Shown in pieces: positions 12,472-33,562 of a stretch of DNA of 64,000 bases. Each line of letters begins with the position of its first letter. Position 1 is the first letter of the stretch. The position numbers and the translations under genes are program-made. The notes under the pieces are model-generated. The model saw only the letters and a program-made list of their open reading frames with translations. It was not told where the DNA came from and made no database searches. Source of the stretch: Sphagnum magellanicum (lineage: Eukaryota > Streptophyta > Sphagnopsida > Sphagnales > Sphagnaceae); contig CM038915.1 of the NCBI GenBank assembly GCA_021904315.1, forward strand, positions 1,178,001 to 1,242,000. Direction: 5' to 3'.

Positions 12472-12722
12472 TTATGTACATAGAAGAAGATGATAGGACC
12501 ACCGAATTGTTTTCGACAAATTTTGTTGTTTAATAAACCCCAAAAATGGGGAATTTCAGGAAATTTGTGTTTTGCCAAGTGTAAATTGATTATTTTTATT
12601 TTTATTTTTGGCAATTTTGGTTATGTACAAAGAAGAAGAAGATGATCGGACCACTGATTTTTTTTCAACAAATTTGGTTGTTTTTTGAAACCAATTAATG
12701 GGGAATTTCAGGAAATTTGGGA
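12472..12722. repeat. 100-bp direct duplication upstream of the receptor kinase gene
   Basis: Two copies (about 12472-12570 and 12620-12722, period 148 bp) share the ordered words ttatgtaca, agaagaagatgat, ggaccac, tttc.acaaat, and ggggaatttcaggaaatttg. They lie 300-550 bp before the first ATG of the gene, so they sit in its likely promoter. A TATA-like word (gtatatattc) follows at about 12731. Whether either acts in transcription cannot be seen here. Confidence 0.6.
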
Positions 12723-13024
12723 GGAAATAAGTATATATTCATTCTTTTTTTTACGCTCTCGTTTTCTCCCAAAACGCGTGGTTCAAGCGGTTTGTTTGGT
12801 CCCTTCGGTCATCTTCAATACACGGAGGAACCAATTTTTGTCCCTTTGGTCTCGAGAGATAGCAAGCACAATTTGGTGAGTGAATTTTGGAGGTGAACCT
12901 TTTGTGCACACACAAATCAGCAAAGCGCTTCCCCCATGTCTACTACAAACTCACATCCCCTTCCTTTCTTCACAATAAACATAGTCCAAGTCCCCAAGTC
13001 CAAGCTCTAAATTAGCTTAGAATC

Positions 13025-22149
<9,125 letters not shown>

Positions 22150-22906
22150 ATGCTATTTGGTTAAAATTGGATCAATCTTGATCTTGGAAATGTTGATTAT
22201 TCAAGGGTAACAAGACATGAAGGAGGTTCATACTTGAAGGAGGTTCTTGGTGTGAATTTTGGAAATTGTCCAAAACATGATTTGTTCCATCCTTAACAAA
22301 CATTAGTTGGGATGCTCGAGGCCTTTTTTTTTTTTTGTTATTTTTCTATTATGAACAAGGATTACAAGTTGAAAGTTCATCGTTGTCATTTTCCCTCAAA
22401 CCTTGGAACTTTGTAGGAGGCAAGGCCATGTTTTTTATTTGTCATCATTTTTTGTGTGTGATTATTTGTAGGAGGTGGTGGCTTTAGCTAATTACAAGTT
22501 TGTTAACATTTTTTGCATTTTTAAAAAATAAGAAAAAAAACATTAGTTTTAATCAATTAACATGACCCTTCATGGGTACCCTCTTCCTATAACAACATTG
22601 AAACCATCAATGTTGGTTAGTTCCCCAATTCTAGGAAGAACCTTCAATTTCGATTCACATAATTGGGTTTTAGTTTTGTAGAAAAATGGGACCCAAATAA
22701 AAAATTTAATTGAAACCAAAACCACCTTTTCAATTACCAATTCCATAATTTGTAGTTGCAATTAACCTTTGGTTTTAGTTCCAAGATCCAAGTCACTAGC
22801 CTATTATTGAACTTTAATCTACACTAGATGTTTATAAAGGATTAAAACCATTTTTTCATTACCATGCAATTTCCTATTTAGGGTTTTTATAATGTAATTA
22901 CTAACT
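22150..22906. other. 3' flank of the receptor kinase gene
   Basis: Non-coding. It should contain the 3' UTR and polyadenylation site. A T run lies at 22326-22337. No ORF worth reporting. Confidence 0.5.
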
Positions 22907-23057
22907 CACTAATAAAAAAACTATCTTTTGCAACTTGATTTATGCAACTACATGTGTCACATGCAACTAAAAATAGTTCCATGCAACATTTTTTTAATTG
23001 CATAAGACACATGTAGTTGCATAAGACAAGTTGCAAAAGACAATTTTTCTTCTAGTG
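22907..23057. mobile_element. CACTA-ended foldback MITE, 151 bp
   Basis: The segment starts CACTAATAAAAA and ends TTCTTCTAGTG. Nearly the whole element is an inverted repeat: the left arm words CTTTTGCAACTTG and ATGCAACTACATGTGTC reappear reverse-complemented in the right arm, with about 65-70 bp per arm. CACTA/TAGTG ends are the mark of the En/Spm (CACTA) superfamily. A clear 3-bp target duplication was not found. It has no coding capacity and would need a transposase in trans. Confidence 0.75.
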
Positions 23058-23500
23058 TATTACCACTTTGAACTATGACCTCTTATGAATTCAGCCTTAG
23101 AACATCCCCAAATTTGCCTTAATTTTCCTCAAATAGCTCCCCTAATTCCACCTTTAAATACCCTTCATTAGAAGAAAAGCTTGAATTTGCAACTATAGAG
23201 AAGTTGCAATGAATGTATATAACTAAAAAATCATTAGTTACATAAGTGAAGTTGCATGCAACATCTAATCACAAATGATGATTCACTATGATGTAACCAC
23301 ATTACATATGGATAATTTATATAGTCAACAAATACGGTTTCATCCGTTGACCATTCGTATGCAATTAGCTTTCATTTTTGCAACAAAAATATAACCCATT
23401 CACATTTTGGTACTTGGTGCATTTAATTTTTTTCCACTTGGCATAATCGAAATATGCCACATGGCAATTTTAAAATTAAAATTAAAAATTCAATTTAAGT
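23058..23500. other. Gene-free AT-rich stretch
   Basis: No gene. Words such as gttgcaa and atgcaac recur at about 23180-23260 and resemble the arms of the adjacent MITE, so a second diverged foldback copy may lie here. Confidence 0.3.
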
Positions 23501-23504
23501 GAAT

Positions 23505-23572
23505 AAGTGGGTAGGTAGGTGGGTAGATAAGTAAGTAAGTAGGTACATTGATAGGTAGGGATTAGATAAGTA
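23505..23572. repeat. (GGTA)n-type tetranucleotide tract
   Basis: Imperfect runs of gtgggtaggtaggt and taagtaagtaggta. The complementary type (CCTA) follows about 310 bp downstream, so the two tracts form an inverted pair. Confidence 0.8.
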
Positions 23573-23881
23573 AATATTTTAATTTAATTTAATATTTAAC
23601 CTTTAAGGTCAAACCTTTTTATTGGTTCATTCCAAATGTCATGTTATTTTCAATGTTGTTTGTATGTTTTCAATGTTTTAAGTGCATCTTGTTATATAGT
23701 CTACAAGATTGAAATGAAAGACAAAAGATATGGGACAAAAATTTTGTAGTCACAAATTAATTTGCAACTACAAAAATTATCCCATATCTTTTGTTTTTCT
23801 TTTTTAATGTTGTAAATTATATATTTAAATGTGCACACAATGAACGTTTTAATCACAAATTAAAATAAAATCCTCCTAAAA

Positions 23882-24165
23882 AACCAACCTACCTACATAG
23901 GCTTTACTTACCTACCTACCTATCTACTTATTTTAAGCCTATTTTATCTACCTACCTAATTAACATACATACCTACCTACTTACCTATTTAGATACCTAC
24001 CTACCCACCTAACCTATTGACTTACCTTTCTAACCTACCAACCTTATGAATATAAGAAAATTGTATAATTCATTTAATTCATTTAAAGTAGTACCTACAG
24101 ATTAATACTTAACCACACCCACTACCAATTAACCTAACTTACTACCTACCAATTAATTTAGTCTA
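23882..24165. repeat. (CCTA)n-type tetranucleotide tract
   Basis: Imperfect runs of cctacctacc, acctacctaattaac and tacctaccta, thinning out toward 24165. It could pair with the GGTA tract at 23505-23572. Confidence 0.8.
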
Positions 24166-24219
24166 TTAATTAAAGTAATTTATGTTGCACTTAGGCTAAG
24201 CCCACATGGCATTTATATC

Positions 24220-24990
24220 TAAACTTAGGTTAAATTTGAACTCAATATTGGCTAAATTAAAAATTGATTGAATTCAACATTAGTTAAATTTGGCTAAACT
24301 AAAATTTAGCAAAACATTGATTGAATTCAAATTTGTTTAAACAAAACATTGGCTAAACATTAGTTATTTTCAAATTTGATTAAAGCTTAATTCAACCCAT
24401 ATTTGAGTAAACCTTGGCTAAATTCATGTTTGACGAAAACTTTTGCAATTTTTTTTTTGGATAAAACCTTGGTTAAATTCCAATTTGGCTAAACCTTAGT
24501 TAAAATCAAATTTGGCTAAACCTTAACCAAACTCCAAATTGGAGAAACCTTGGCTAAATTCTAAATTGGCTAAACGTTAGCTAAACTCAAATTTGGCAAA
24601 ACCTTGGCTAAATTCTAAATTGACTAAACTTTAGTTCAATTCAAATTTGGCAAAATGTTGGCAAAATTCAAAATTTGGTTAAATATTGGTTAAATTCATA
24701 TGTGACAAAACTTTGGCTAAATTCATATTTTGCAAAACCTTAGCTACACATATGTTAAACTCAAATTTGGCAAAGCCATAGCAAAACTCAATTTTTGGTT
24801 AAATATTAATTAAATTCATATTTGGCAAAACCTTGGCTAAATTCATATGTTTGTTAAACATTTTTGTAAATTCAAATTTGGTAAAACCTTGGCAAAACCC
24901 AAAATTTGGGTAAATATTGACAAACTTCATATTTGGCAAAACTCAAAATTTGACCAAATTCATATTTGGCAAAACCTTGGTTAAACATTG
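24220..24990. repeat. Degenerate minisatellite, ggctaaattc/aatttggcaaaacc type
   Basis: About 770 bp built from variants of a unit such as aatttggctaaaccttggct followed by aaattca, with a loose period of about 35-40 bp and some 20 units. The units have diverged, so the array is old. No coding potential. Confidence 0.8.
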
Positions 24991-27900
24991 GAAAATTAAT
25001 ATTCATTAATAAATAATTAATAATTATTTATTAATAATTATCTAATAATTAAATATATTAATGAATATAAATATTATTAAAATAGTTAATTTACTTGTAC
25101 TTAATAATATTTATTACTTATTAAATAAAATATATAATTAATAATTAATAATTGGTATTTTTATTTTATTATGTGTGTAATTTGCTTGCCAAATAATTAA
25201 CATAACTTAACTATGTACATACATGTCAAATGTACATTAAAATTAGAGTTTTTTTCAAAATTTTGATTTGGTTATGGTTGTCAAACGATCTTGGAACTCG
25301 ACCTTGCAACCAACTTCAGTTACCTTTAATCTTAAAACCAAGGGGGTTGTTTCCCACTTGGTTCTAGAACTGGCCATTCCTAAGTAAATTTTGGTTTAGT
25401 TCTTTAGAATTGCCCTTGGGTAATTCGCTAACCTAGGTACCTAGCTTACATTGGGTGAAATTATCCCCTATGTTGGCAAACTTTCATGTGAGAGATCAAG
25501 AATCTTCAAGTGATTACAAATAAAATTTTAAAAATGCATAAGGATTACATGGTGGATGTTGAAAGAAACAAACATGATGTGAAGGGGGACAAACATAGCT
25601 AGAAAGTCATTAAAAAATAATCGAAAAAGTTTGACAATTTTTAGCTTGAAGTGAAGGAGGATGAACTGTACAAAGTGGTATTGATGGTGATGTTTTATTA
25701 CGCTTTGAAATCAAGAGGATGATGAATTGTCAACAAATGACCACACAATTGTTGAACTTTGAGGATTTGTGTCGTTGAAATCTGAGAATTTGGGCACAAA
25801 ACATGGAATTGAAGATAAGTGAAAGTTCAAGTCTTCAAATAATGGTGCGGGGTCAAATTGTGTTAAAAGGAGTTAACATTACCATAACCAATGCGGTAAT
25901 ATGTTTATTTAACATGTTTGCAAGTCTCAAAACTTAATTTTAAAAAAATTGTGTTGTATTTGTATGCCCACCTTTTTAATATATTAATCTAGCATCAAAA
26001 TAAATTTGAACGTAATCCAATTAATATAAAATATCTTTTAGCATTTTTAAAGCCCAAATCTTGTGATTAATTAGCACACAAAAATAATGAAACAATCTAA
26101 AATATTATCTAAAAAGTATTTAAGCACAATGTTTATAGAATAAAAATTTGTCACAACTTAACTTAGGACATCATTGTGGGCTCCTTTTATCACAATTTGA
26201 CCTAGTGAAAAAAATAGTTAAACCATCAACTTATTTGTTGTTTAGAGCACCCATACATCATTTCAAGTTATTAGTCATTCAAAAAAAATGTGAAATAGTC
26301 CCATTATATGTGTTAGTTTTCTAACTAGATCCTACTTTTACATGTAAAACACAAATTACATGTGAGGTTTATACCCATTAAAGTTTTGTTTAATTTTATT
26401 TTGAAATCCATTTAAAACAAGTTGAATATCTTAGTGAAATTTGCTCCAATTGCATGGTTGTAAGAAACATATGACATCTAGTAACACCATACACACTCCT
26501 TGAGCTCCTTGGCTTGTTCTGCCATTTTTTGGGATCAATGTACATAAGTTGGATTAATTTACAATGTAAGGTGCCATGAAATTTCTTTTACATGTTTCCT
26601 TTCTTTATTCTTATTTAATTATCCTACATTATGGAGTCTTGCATTCATGATTACATGCCCATGATTTTGTTAAACTTTTTTTGGGATTGTGTGTGTTCAA
26701 CAATGACAATTGATTATACTACATAAGAATCCAAGAAGCCACATTTTATTCTTCATTGTTTTGATGTATGTCTCCTTTGCAATTGAATAAATTGACATGT
26801 TATACAATTTGTGCCAAATTCATGTTTACTTTTGAGTTCATTATAACCCCAAGTTTCAATTGGATTTGTGAATTGTGAAGTTACAAGGAAAACAGACATG
26901 ATTGCAATTGCAAGTTTGTGAAAAAACAATTTTGCTACTATTATAAAGCACTTTAGTTGTGAAGGGGTGTACTAACAACTAGGAGAAAGTTGCACTAGAA
27001 CATACATGGTGAATATGGATGAATAAGAAGCCATTTTTTCGAGGAGGTTAAATTTCATATCTTTAGTGGTAAGAAAAATAGTATATGCATTGTGATAAGA
27101 AGGGGTAGTGTATGGAACATATGTATGGCCAAGTAGTTGACCCTACTGAACAAGTTTTGTTATCAAACAACCTTGTAATATTTGGTCTTCAAAACCTTTA
27201 TGATATGACTAATAAAGTTGAGCATCTTCATGTTTAGCTTGGGTCTTTGAGTCTTTTTGGCAAGGGTTGTTTTGTATATGCTTTCGAGTTTCATCCTTAG
27301 TGTCTATGTAAAACTCTAATCATCAATGACTATGGAAAGTTCTAGTCAAATTGATGTTTATGGAAGCTTTGGTCATTAATACGTTTATGTAATTTATTGA
27401 CAACTAATGCATTTGCATGTACATGTAGTTTGATTCAATATACATTTTTTAAGTTAGGTATTATGCCCCCAATTTGAATGTCAACTTGGTGTTCATAAAC
27501 CAAGGATAACAATACTTACAAATAAAAATTAAACATACTTGTAAGAGAATATTTTGCAATCATGAACATTCATTTGGATAGTAATGACCTTTAGTGCTTT
27601 TGCCTTCACACATTGAATATGGTTAAATAATATATCTTTTTCATGCTTCAGTTTTGTGACATTTATGAATAAAACATGACAAAAGCTTTTTTTTAGACTT
27701 ATTTATCTTTTCAATTTCATAAGGGGAATTGGAGTCAATGGGCGACCCAAATAACTACATTTTTGTCAAAATGACCAATCTTTCTATTTCTTACATATGT
27801 TTAAGCTCACCTCTTATGGATAGTTACTTCTTTAATTCAATGTTTATGATATTGGCATCCAAACAAAGGTCCAACTATGGTCAAAAATTACAATTATTAT

Positions 27901-28122
27901 ATTTTACTTGTCAAGTTTCATACATGATAGGAATGTGATTTTTTAATGTATATATAAGTATGTAGCCCAATGTGCACAAGATCTATCTAGTCTTTTCTAG
28001 TGTGAAAGGAAAAAACAAATTAAGTTTCATGTGTTAATAAACAATTGACCAATTGGTCAAAAGTTCCAATCATAACATCAAAACAAAATCACATACAAAA
28101 AAATAGTACTAAAAACATCAAC

Positions 28123-28127
<5 letters not shown>
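24991..28127. other. Gene-free AT-rich stretch
   Basis: Starts with a very AT-rich segment (about 25000-25165, ttaataattaa words). The remainder has only short ORFs without known domains. No RNA gene or structured element was recognised. Confidence 0.45.

Positions 28128-28195
<68 letters not shown>
28128..28195. repeat. (AT)n microsatellite, about 68 bp
   Basis: Uninterrupted alternating A and T over about 34 units. The poly-YI/IY ORF that spans it is an artefact. Confidence 0.95.
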
Positions 28196-28198
<3 letters not shown>

Positions 28199-28283
28199 AG
28201 TATAATGCAAAGATGGCTGAATTTCAATGTTCAAAAGTTCTTAAACATCAACTAGCAACTATATGGCTAGTATTGTTTACATG

Positions 28284-28351
28284 CAATGCCTGATTTTGAT
28301 ATGATATGCCCATATCAAAATCAAAATCTCATATCAAAATTAGGCATTGGA
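28284..28351. repeat. 68-bp hairpin
   Basis: Arms ATGCCTGATTTTGATATGA and TCATATCAAAATTAGGCAT pair with one mismatch, with smaller gatatg/catatc palindromes in the loop. It lies about 90 bp from the (AT)n tract. Likely a small foldback element. Confidence 0.65.
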
Positions 28352-29520
28352 TGCTAATAAATCAAAGGTCTAAAACTCACCATAAAAAGAAGTTTGTAAA
28401 TTAAATATGAACAAGTAGAAATTAAATTGATTGAGATTTCAATATAGTTTGCAATTGACCAAGATTTCATAATCTACAATGTGGTTGAAAGTCTTACATC
28501 ATTAGCAAAATTTTTTAAAAAAATCCAATGTTTTTTTAATGGTGGAAAAGTTCTAGTTCAACCAACTGATGGTTCCATGTCTATTGTGATGGTTGTTGCA
28601 AGTAAATATCAAATGGTGAGCTCTAGTGATTTGAATGTGGTCTAAGAGCTTTGCGAAGTGTTTTTGTAGCTTCTCCTTGTCATAATCTAATATGCCAACA
28701 CTAATTGCAAGTCACATATCTATGTCAACCTATTACACAATGTTCATTACATTGTGTTGACACCAAAAAACAAAGTAAGAAGAGGTTTACCTTGTTTTTT
28801 CCTCATGTGACAATAGTTATATCTCCTTTGAAAATGGTAAAAAGGAATCAATTACAATTGCATGTTCCAAGTAAACCATTCGTGAAGCACAAAACATTTC
28901 TTTTGGGACTTCTAACGTTAATAAAAAATTTGTGGGTACTTAATTACATAAACACCTACCGGTGTTCTCCATAACATAGTTTCCCCTTCCCCCACTCATA
29001 AATTGTTGTGTGCAAAAGAGAAAAATATCAAGCTTGAAAATTGTTGTACATACATGAAGTCCATATGAGTGGTTAAGTGATTGTAAAATTTTGATTTCTT
29101 GAAACTGATTGTAAAGAAGGTTTTTTTGTCTTCCATGCTATTGAAAATGATCACAATGGAAATTTTTACATGTTTCAATATTCAACTAATCTCTAAAATA
29201 CAATTTGGCATTTGAATCCAATTGACGCCACAATTTACACTAAGGAATTTTGTTCTTTGCAACCAAGAAATTTATGATTACAAGTTTTAAATGACTATAT
29301 GTGTGACTTTAGTCATAAAATATTACTTTGAATCTTGTGTAAAAAATCATAATCATATATTAGTGGGGCATGCGACTAATAGATGATGAAATGGTAACAA
29401 GATGGGGGATGTCAGTTTTCATCATTTTTATTTCATTTATATGTCATTTATGACTAGTGACAAAGTGACATGGACATCCAATTGTCATTACAATGAAATG
29501 ACTACAAATCATTTAATATG
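28352..29520. other. Gene-free AT-rich stretch
   Basis: No recognisable gene. The 89-codon frame at 28705-28974 has no known domain. Confidence 0.4.
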
Positions 29521-29815
29521 AACATAAACAACCCTACCCCTTGACCTACTTATTTAACTACCCACCCACACACCCACCTACCTACCTACCTACTCACCCA
29601 CCATCTAAATGCCAACACACCCACACATGACCCACCTACTTACCTACCAACCTAACCACCCACCCACCCAACCATCCATTTACTTACCCATTCACCCACC
29701 TACCTACCTCGTTAACCTACTTAATTGCCTACCTACTTTTTATTTCCTATTTCCTTTAACCTACCTACCTCCTACCTATCATCCTACAACTTACTACCTA
29801 CCTCATAGTTTTGTA
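29521..29815. repeat. (CCTA/CCCA)n tetranucleotide tract
   Basis: A long imperfect run of acctacctacc, acccacccaccc and cttacctacc. The 71-codon Pro/Thr/Tyr ORF here is an artefact of the repeat. A GGTA-type tract follows at 29994-30037, repeating the inverted arrangement seen at 23.5-24.2 kb. Confidence 0.85.
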
Positions 29816-29879
29816 ATGATATGAAATAAACACGTGAAATAAAAACTTGACCAAAATTGGACACCTTTTGATATTGTAA

Positions 29880-29950
29880 TCCATTGGTAAGTACTTGGCT
29901 TATCATTGTGAAGGTGAAAGGTTCAATTTAATACTTGCAACCTATGTGCA
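29880..29950 (+). repeat. Possible tRNA-derived SINE head
   Basis: TGGTAAGTACTTGG (about 29885) resembles an A box, and GTGAAAGGTTCAATTT (about 29914) resembles a B box, about 30 bp apart, which is the normal spacing. It sits between the two opposed tetranucleotide tracts. It is too degenerate for a tRNA gene. Confidence 0.4.
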
Positions 29951-29993
29951 TTCCTAAAGGGTTAGGGTAAATAGGTTAAACTAAGATAGTTAT

Positions 29994-30037
29994 GTAGGTA
30001 GGTTATGTAAGGTAGGTTAGGTAGGTTAAGCTCCTAC
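29994..30037. repeat. (GGTA)n-type tract
   Basis: Short run gtaggtaggttatgtaaggtagg and relatives, the inverted partner of the tract at 29521-29815; immediately followed by a short cctacctacc run. Confidence 0.75.
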
Positions 30038-30050
30038 CTACCTACTTACC

Positions 30051-31879
30051 TATTAAAATTATTTTAAAAATAATCTAAAAAAGCATAGGTATAAAATGAG
30101 TAATCAAAAGGTCCAGTGTTAGCCAATCATATTTTAGTCATTCATTATATGATACCTCAACATTATATATGGCTTGTCTTCTATGACTTGTCCTTAATGA
30201 CTATAAGATGAAAAGTGTCACGTCGAACATTTAATGACTACTTGTCCTTTGCTACTTGTCTATTACAACTAAGGGCCTTTAGTCATATGTCTAGTATGAC
30301 CACAAAATCAATCATATATGGAGTCATAGATTTAGGATTTTTTTCTAGTGTTATGTACATAAGGTTACAATTAAGCCTAATGGATGCAAAGTTGATGAAT
30401 GCAAGGCAATAATGTAAATTTGTTTTCATCATTATTGTAAGGAAAAAAACTTGTTGATCAATATATGTTAAATTTTGTAAAGGAGCAACGTCCAAGGTAG
30501 TGGAAATGGTGTTTTTGGCTTGCAATGACAAATTTTCACTTTCAAAACCACCAAATGATTTTAAAATGTGGCCTTTCAATCAAGTGATAATCAATATGGG
30601 GGATATATGGTCCCAATTAGGTTCATATCATGACCCTAACCTTAGTCACACACCTTGGGCTTGCAATCAAGGTTAAGACATGAGAAGGGAAGCAAGTTGG
30701 GTGAGTGCCTAGGATTCAAACACACTCCCACAACACCTACTGGATTGTGCAAGGAAATGATCTCAACATTCCCAAGTGGATTTCCCAATTTGGGAATTAG
30801 AATCCCTTTAGGATTTTGAAAATTTTGGACCAGGTTTAAGGGAGCAAACCTTGTCCAAATTGGGTCCTCTTGAAACTAATGTAAAGGTCTTGAATACCAA
30901 TTCACATTTTCCATTTTGAGATTTGAAAAATCTATTATCATAAAAAAAATGGCCAAGAATCAAACTACTAAGTCAAAGGTTATTGTGTGAACCAAATTGT
31001 CAAATGAAAGGTGAATAATCAAATTGTTGACCTTGACCTAGCAATTTAACTCTCAACCATTAAAACTTGAGAAATAAGGGTCAAATGACCTTGAAATGCA
31101 ACATGCAATATTGGGTTGGGAGTTCTTTTCAATGGCTATAATTTAGCTCTTGAAAGTTCCCAAATCAAAGTCTATATGTGAGGGTTATGAGGTCATAAAT
31201 TTGTAGGACTCATAACTTGACAATTTCAAAAAAAATTGTCATTTCAGTGTAATCTTTGTCGCAAATCACAAAGCACACAATAGGGAAAAAAATGATGACT
31301 CCTCCCAAATTCATATCATGGTGTGTCTTGCGATTGAATTGCATGTGACTTATTTTGATTCCAATTTGCGTTAACCACACTCTTTCTTGGTTTGTGTAAA
31401 TTGATTTCATCTTGAGTTAAATATATTGAGTTTGTCCTAATCCTAGCCCAAAGTTTTGTGCTTTCTTTCTTTGTGAGAGTTAAAGAGCATGCCTTAGGTT
31501 TGCATTCTATTACAAAACAATGAATTGACTATTTTTTTACCTCCAATATTAAAAGGGTTTCAAAATAAACCCTTCTTTTAAACCTAGGGTTATTTTTTCC
31601 AACATTTGGATTGCAAGCAAATGAATTGCATAACAAATTGCAAACTTTCTAATTATGTCAACTTTTTTGTAAAAATATGCAAATCCCAAATTCTTCATTG
31701 TCATACTAGAACAAAGAATTTTGTCCACCACAATAAAGTTTCAATATCATGGGAAAATGAAAAATTGGAAAAAAAATGCCAAAGCTTTAACTCAAAGGTA
31801 ATGCCATCTAGAATTACCTTACTCTTGCATGCTTGCCAATTTTCCTCTTATTTGGAATGGGTGAACATGTAGTTATTTC
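30051..31879. other. Gene-free stretch
   Basis: Short ORFs on both strands without known domains. A weak B-box-like word on the minus strand lies near 30710. Nothing else supportable. Confidence 0.4.
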
Positions 31880-32500
31880 TTTTTAAACCTTTTTTTCTTT
31901 TGGAAAGGGTGGCAATTGTTTTTGCTCACCGACCTCCCTCTTTTGGCCTAGATGAATATTTTACTTTCTTTTCCTCTCCATCCTCCATGTAAGGGGTGAA
32001 CATATATTTTTCTTTTTCATCCTTTAATCTCCTTTTGTTTTGGCATACATGGATGATTCTTATTGGTTCTCAAACCTCCCCATCCTTTTGGAAAGAGTGA
32101 ATAATTGTTTTGCCCTCCAACCACATTATCTTAAGAAGAATAGGCGGGCAATCTTTTTCTTTTCCCCCAACCTCATGTTCATCTTGAAACAACAAACATT
32201 TATTTAATTTTTCAACCACCCTCTCCTCTAAATTTTTTTTAAAAAAAATCCCTCACCAATCACCCTCTCCTTTGGAATTGGTTGACATTTTTCCTTTTTC
32301 CTTGCAATCATCCTTTCTTTTGCAACTGATAGATAATTGAAATTTATCCTGCCCCCAACTAACCACCCTCTCTTTTGGTGGTGGAATTTGTTTTTCTTTT
32401 TGTGTTTCCTTGCAATCATCTTCTCTTTTGGAATTGAGACCAAAGAATTCCCTCCCTTAACCTCCTCCTCTTTTAGAATGGGTGGACATTTCAACAGCCC
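31880..32500. repeat. Degenerate minisatellite, C/T-rich, 75-95 bp period
   Basis: About seven diverged units, each carrying a block like caaccaccctctc, then cttttggaa, then gggtgaacatttttcttttt. ORFs on both strands across it (for example 32228-32560 minus) are repeat translations and not genes. Confidence 0.75.
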
Positions 32501-33562
32501 ATCCCCAATCCTCTTCACAAAAAGAACCACCAGAAATTTCCTAGTGTATTTGGACAACACATTATTACAAACATTAATATGTCCACTAGTAGGACATCAA
32601 GCCTTCCAATTGCAGAGCAGGCTTTACAATTTTGGTGTTGGGCCATGTAAAATCCACCTATTGTTAAAAGAAAATTTCCGGCGGATCTTTACACTAGTTA
32701 CAGCCCTCAGTCGAGGGCATTACAGAAATTGGAATGCACTCAGCTAGTGCATCACTCGGGTGCTCATTTCCATAATGCCCTTGACCTTAAAGAAACCCTA
32801 AAGAAAAACTTGGATAAAGCATGTGAACTCATGCATACTGAAAGCAATCTAATCGGATTTTGAACCACATACCTATTCACCAATGGACCTGTGAAAATCT
32901 CAAACATCTCAACTAGTGAAAGCAAAGCATGCTTCTGCCAAATAAATCAAAATATCACAAATGAACCCAGTAAATCAAGAAACCAAACCACCCACACAAC
33001 AACAAATGATATCATCAAAGTTTCTACCAAATACATCACTTTAAATTGAAACTTACTTTGGACTTCTTCAATTTAGCTGTGTATCATGAAAAAAAAGCTC
33101 TCTTTTTAAAAAAAACTTTTCTCCGTGACCAGGATGAGTTTATCTCAGATTAGCTAAGCTTTCTATACATATTTAATGGAGGATTTAGCTAATCCTAGAT
33201 TTGAAAACCTTTGATTATACTATGACATTCAGCCCTCCTGAAAATGCTCTTGGTAGTTGGCTCCATAAAGTATTTGTGAAAAGAGGCAAGTGTTTACTTA
33301 CCCAACTTCATGTAATCACATTTGGTGCCAAAAGATGTGATGATAATCTCCCACAAAGTATATACTCAGCACAAGACAATGTCTTCTTGTGTGAGCTACT
33401 TGTGCTGCCACCTGCATGTGACTAGTGTGGCTTGCAGTCCCTATTTTGACGTTGAGCTGTGGATGCGGCAGTGGTGGTGGCGGCGGCAGAGCTGCTGCTA
33501 CCATTTTGTGTGTAGTATTGTTTTGGAATGTGTGCAAAATTTAGGAGAAGAAAAAACTCTTG
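32501..33562. other. Gene-free stretch, includes 3' flank of the PRUNE-like gene
   Basis: Probably contains the 3' UTR of the minus-strand gene that ends at 33563. A (GGC/GGT)-rich patch lies at 33466-33500. Overlapping ORFs on both strands at 33200-33560 are not supported as genes. Confidence 0.4.

Noticed and set aside
23505-24165. Tetranucleotide tracts considered as CRISPR or telomeric arrays
   Set aside because: There are no regular spacers, the unit is four bases and not TTTAGGG, and the genome is eukaryotic.
28045-28293. 82-codon ORF with alternating Tyr and Ile
   Set aside because: It is the translation of the (AT)n microsatellite.
29609-29824. 71-codon Pro/Thr/Tyr-rich ORF
   Set aside because: It is the translation of the CCTA tetranucleotide tract.
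32228-32747. 110- and 136-codon ORFs on opposite strands
   Set aside because: They overlap and mostly cover a degenerate minisatellite; no known domain.
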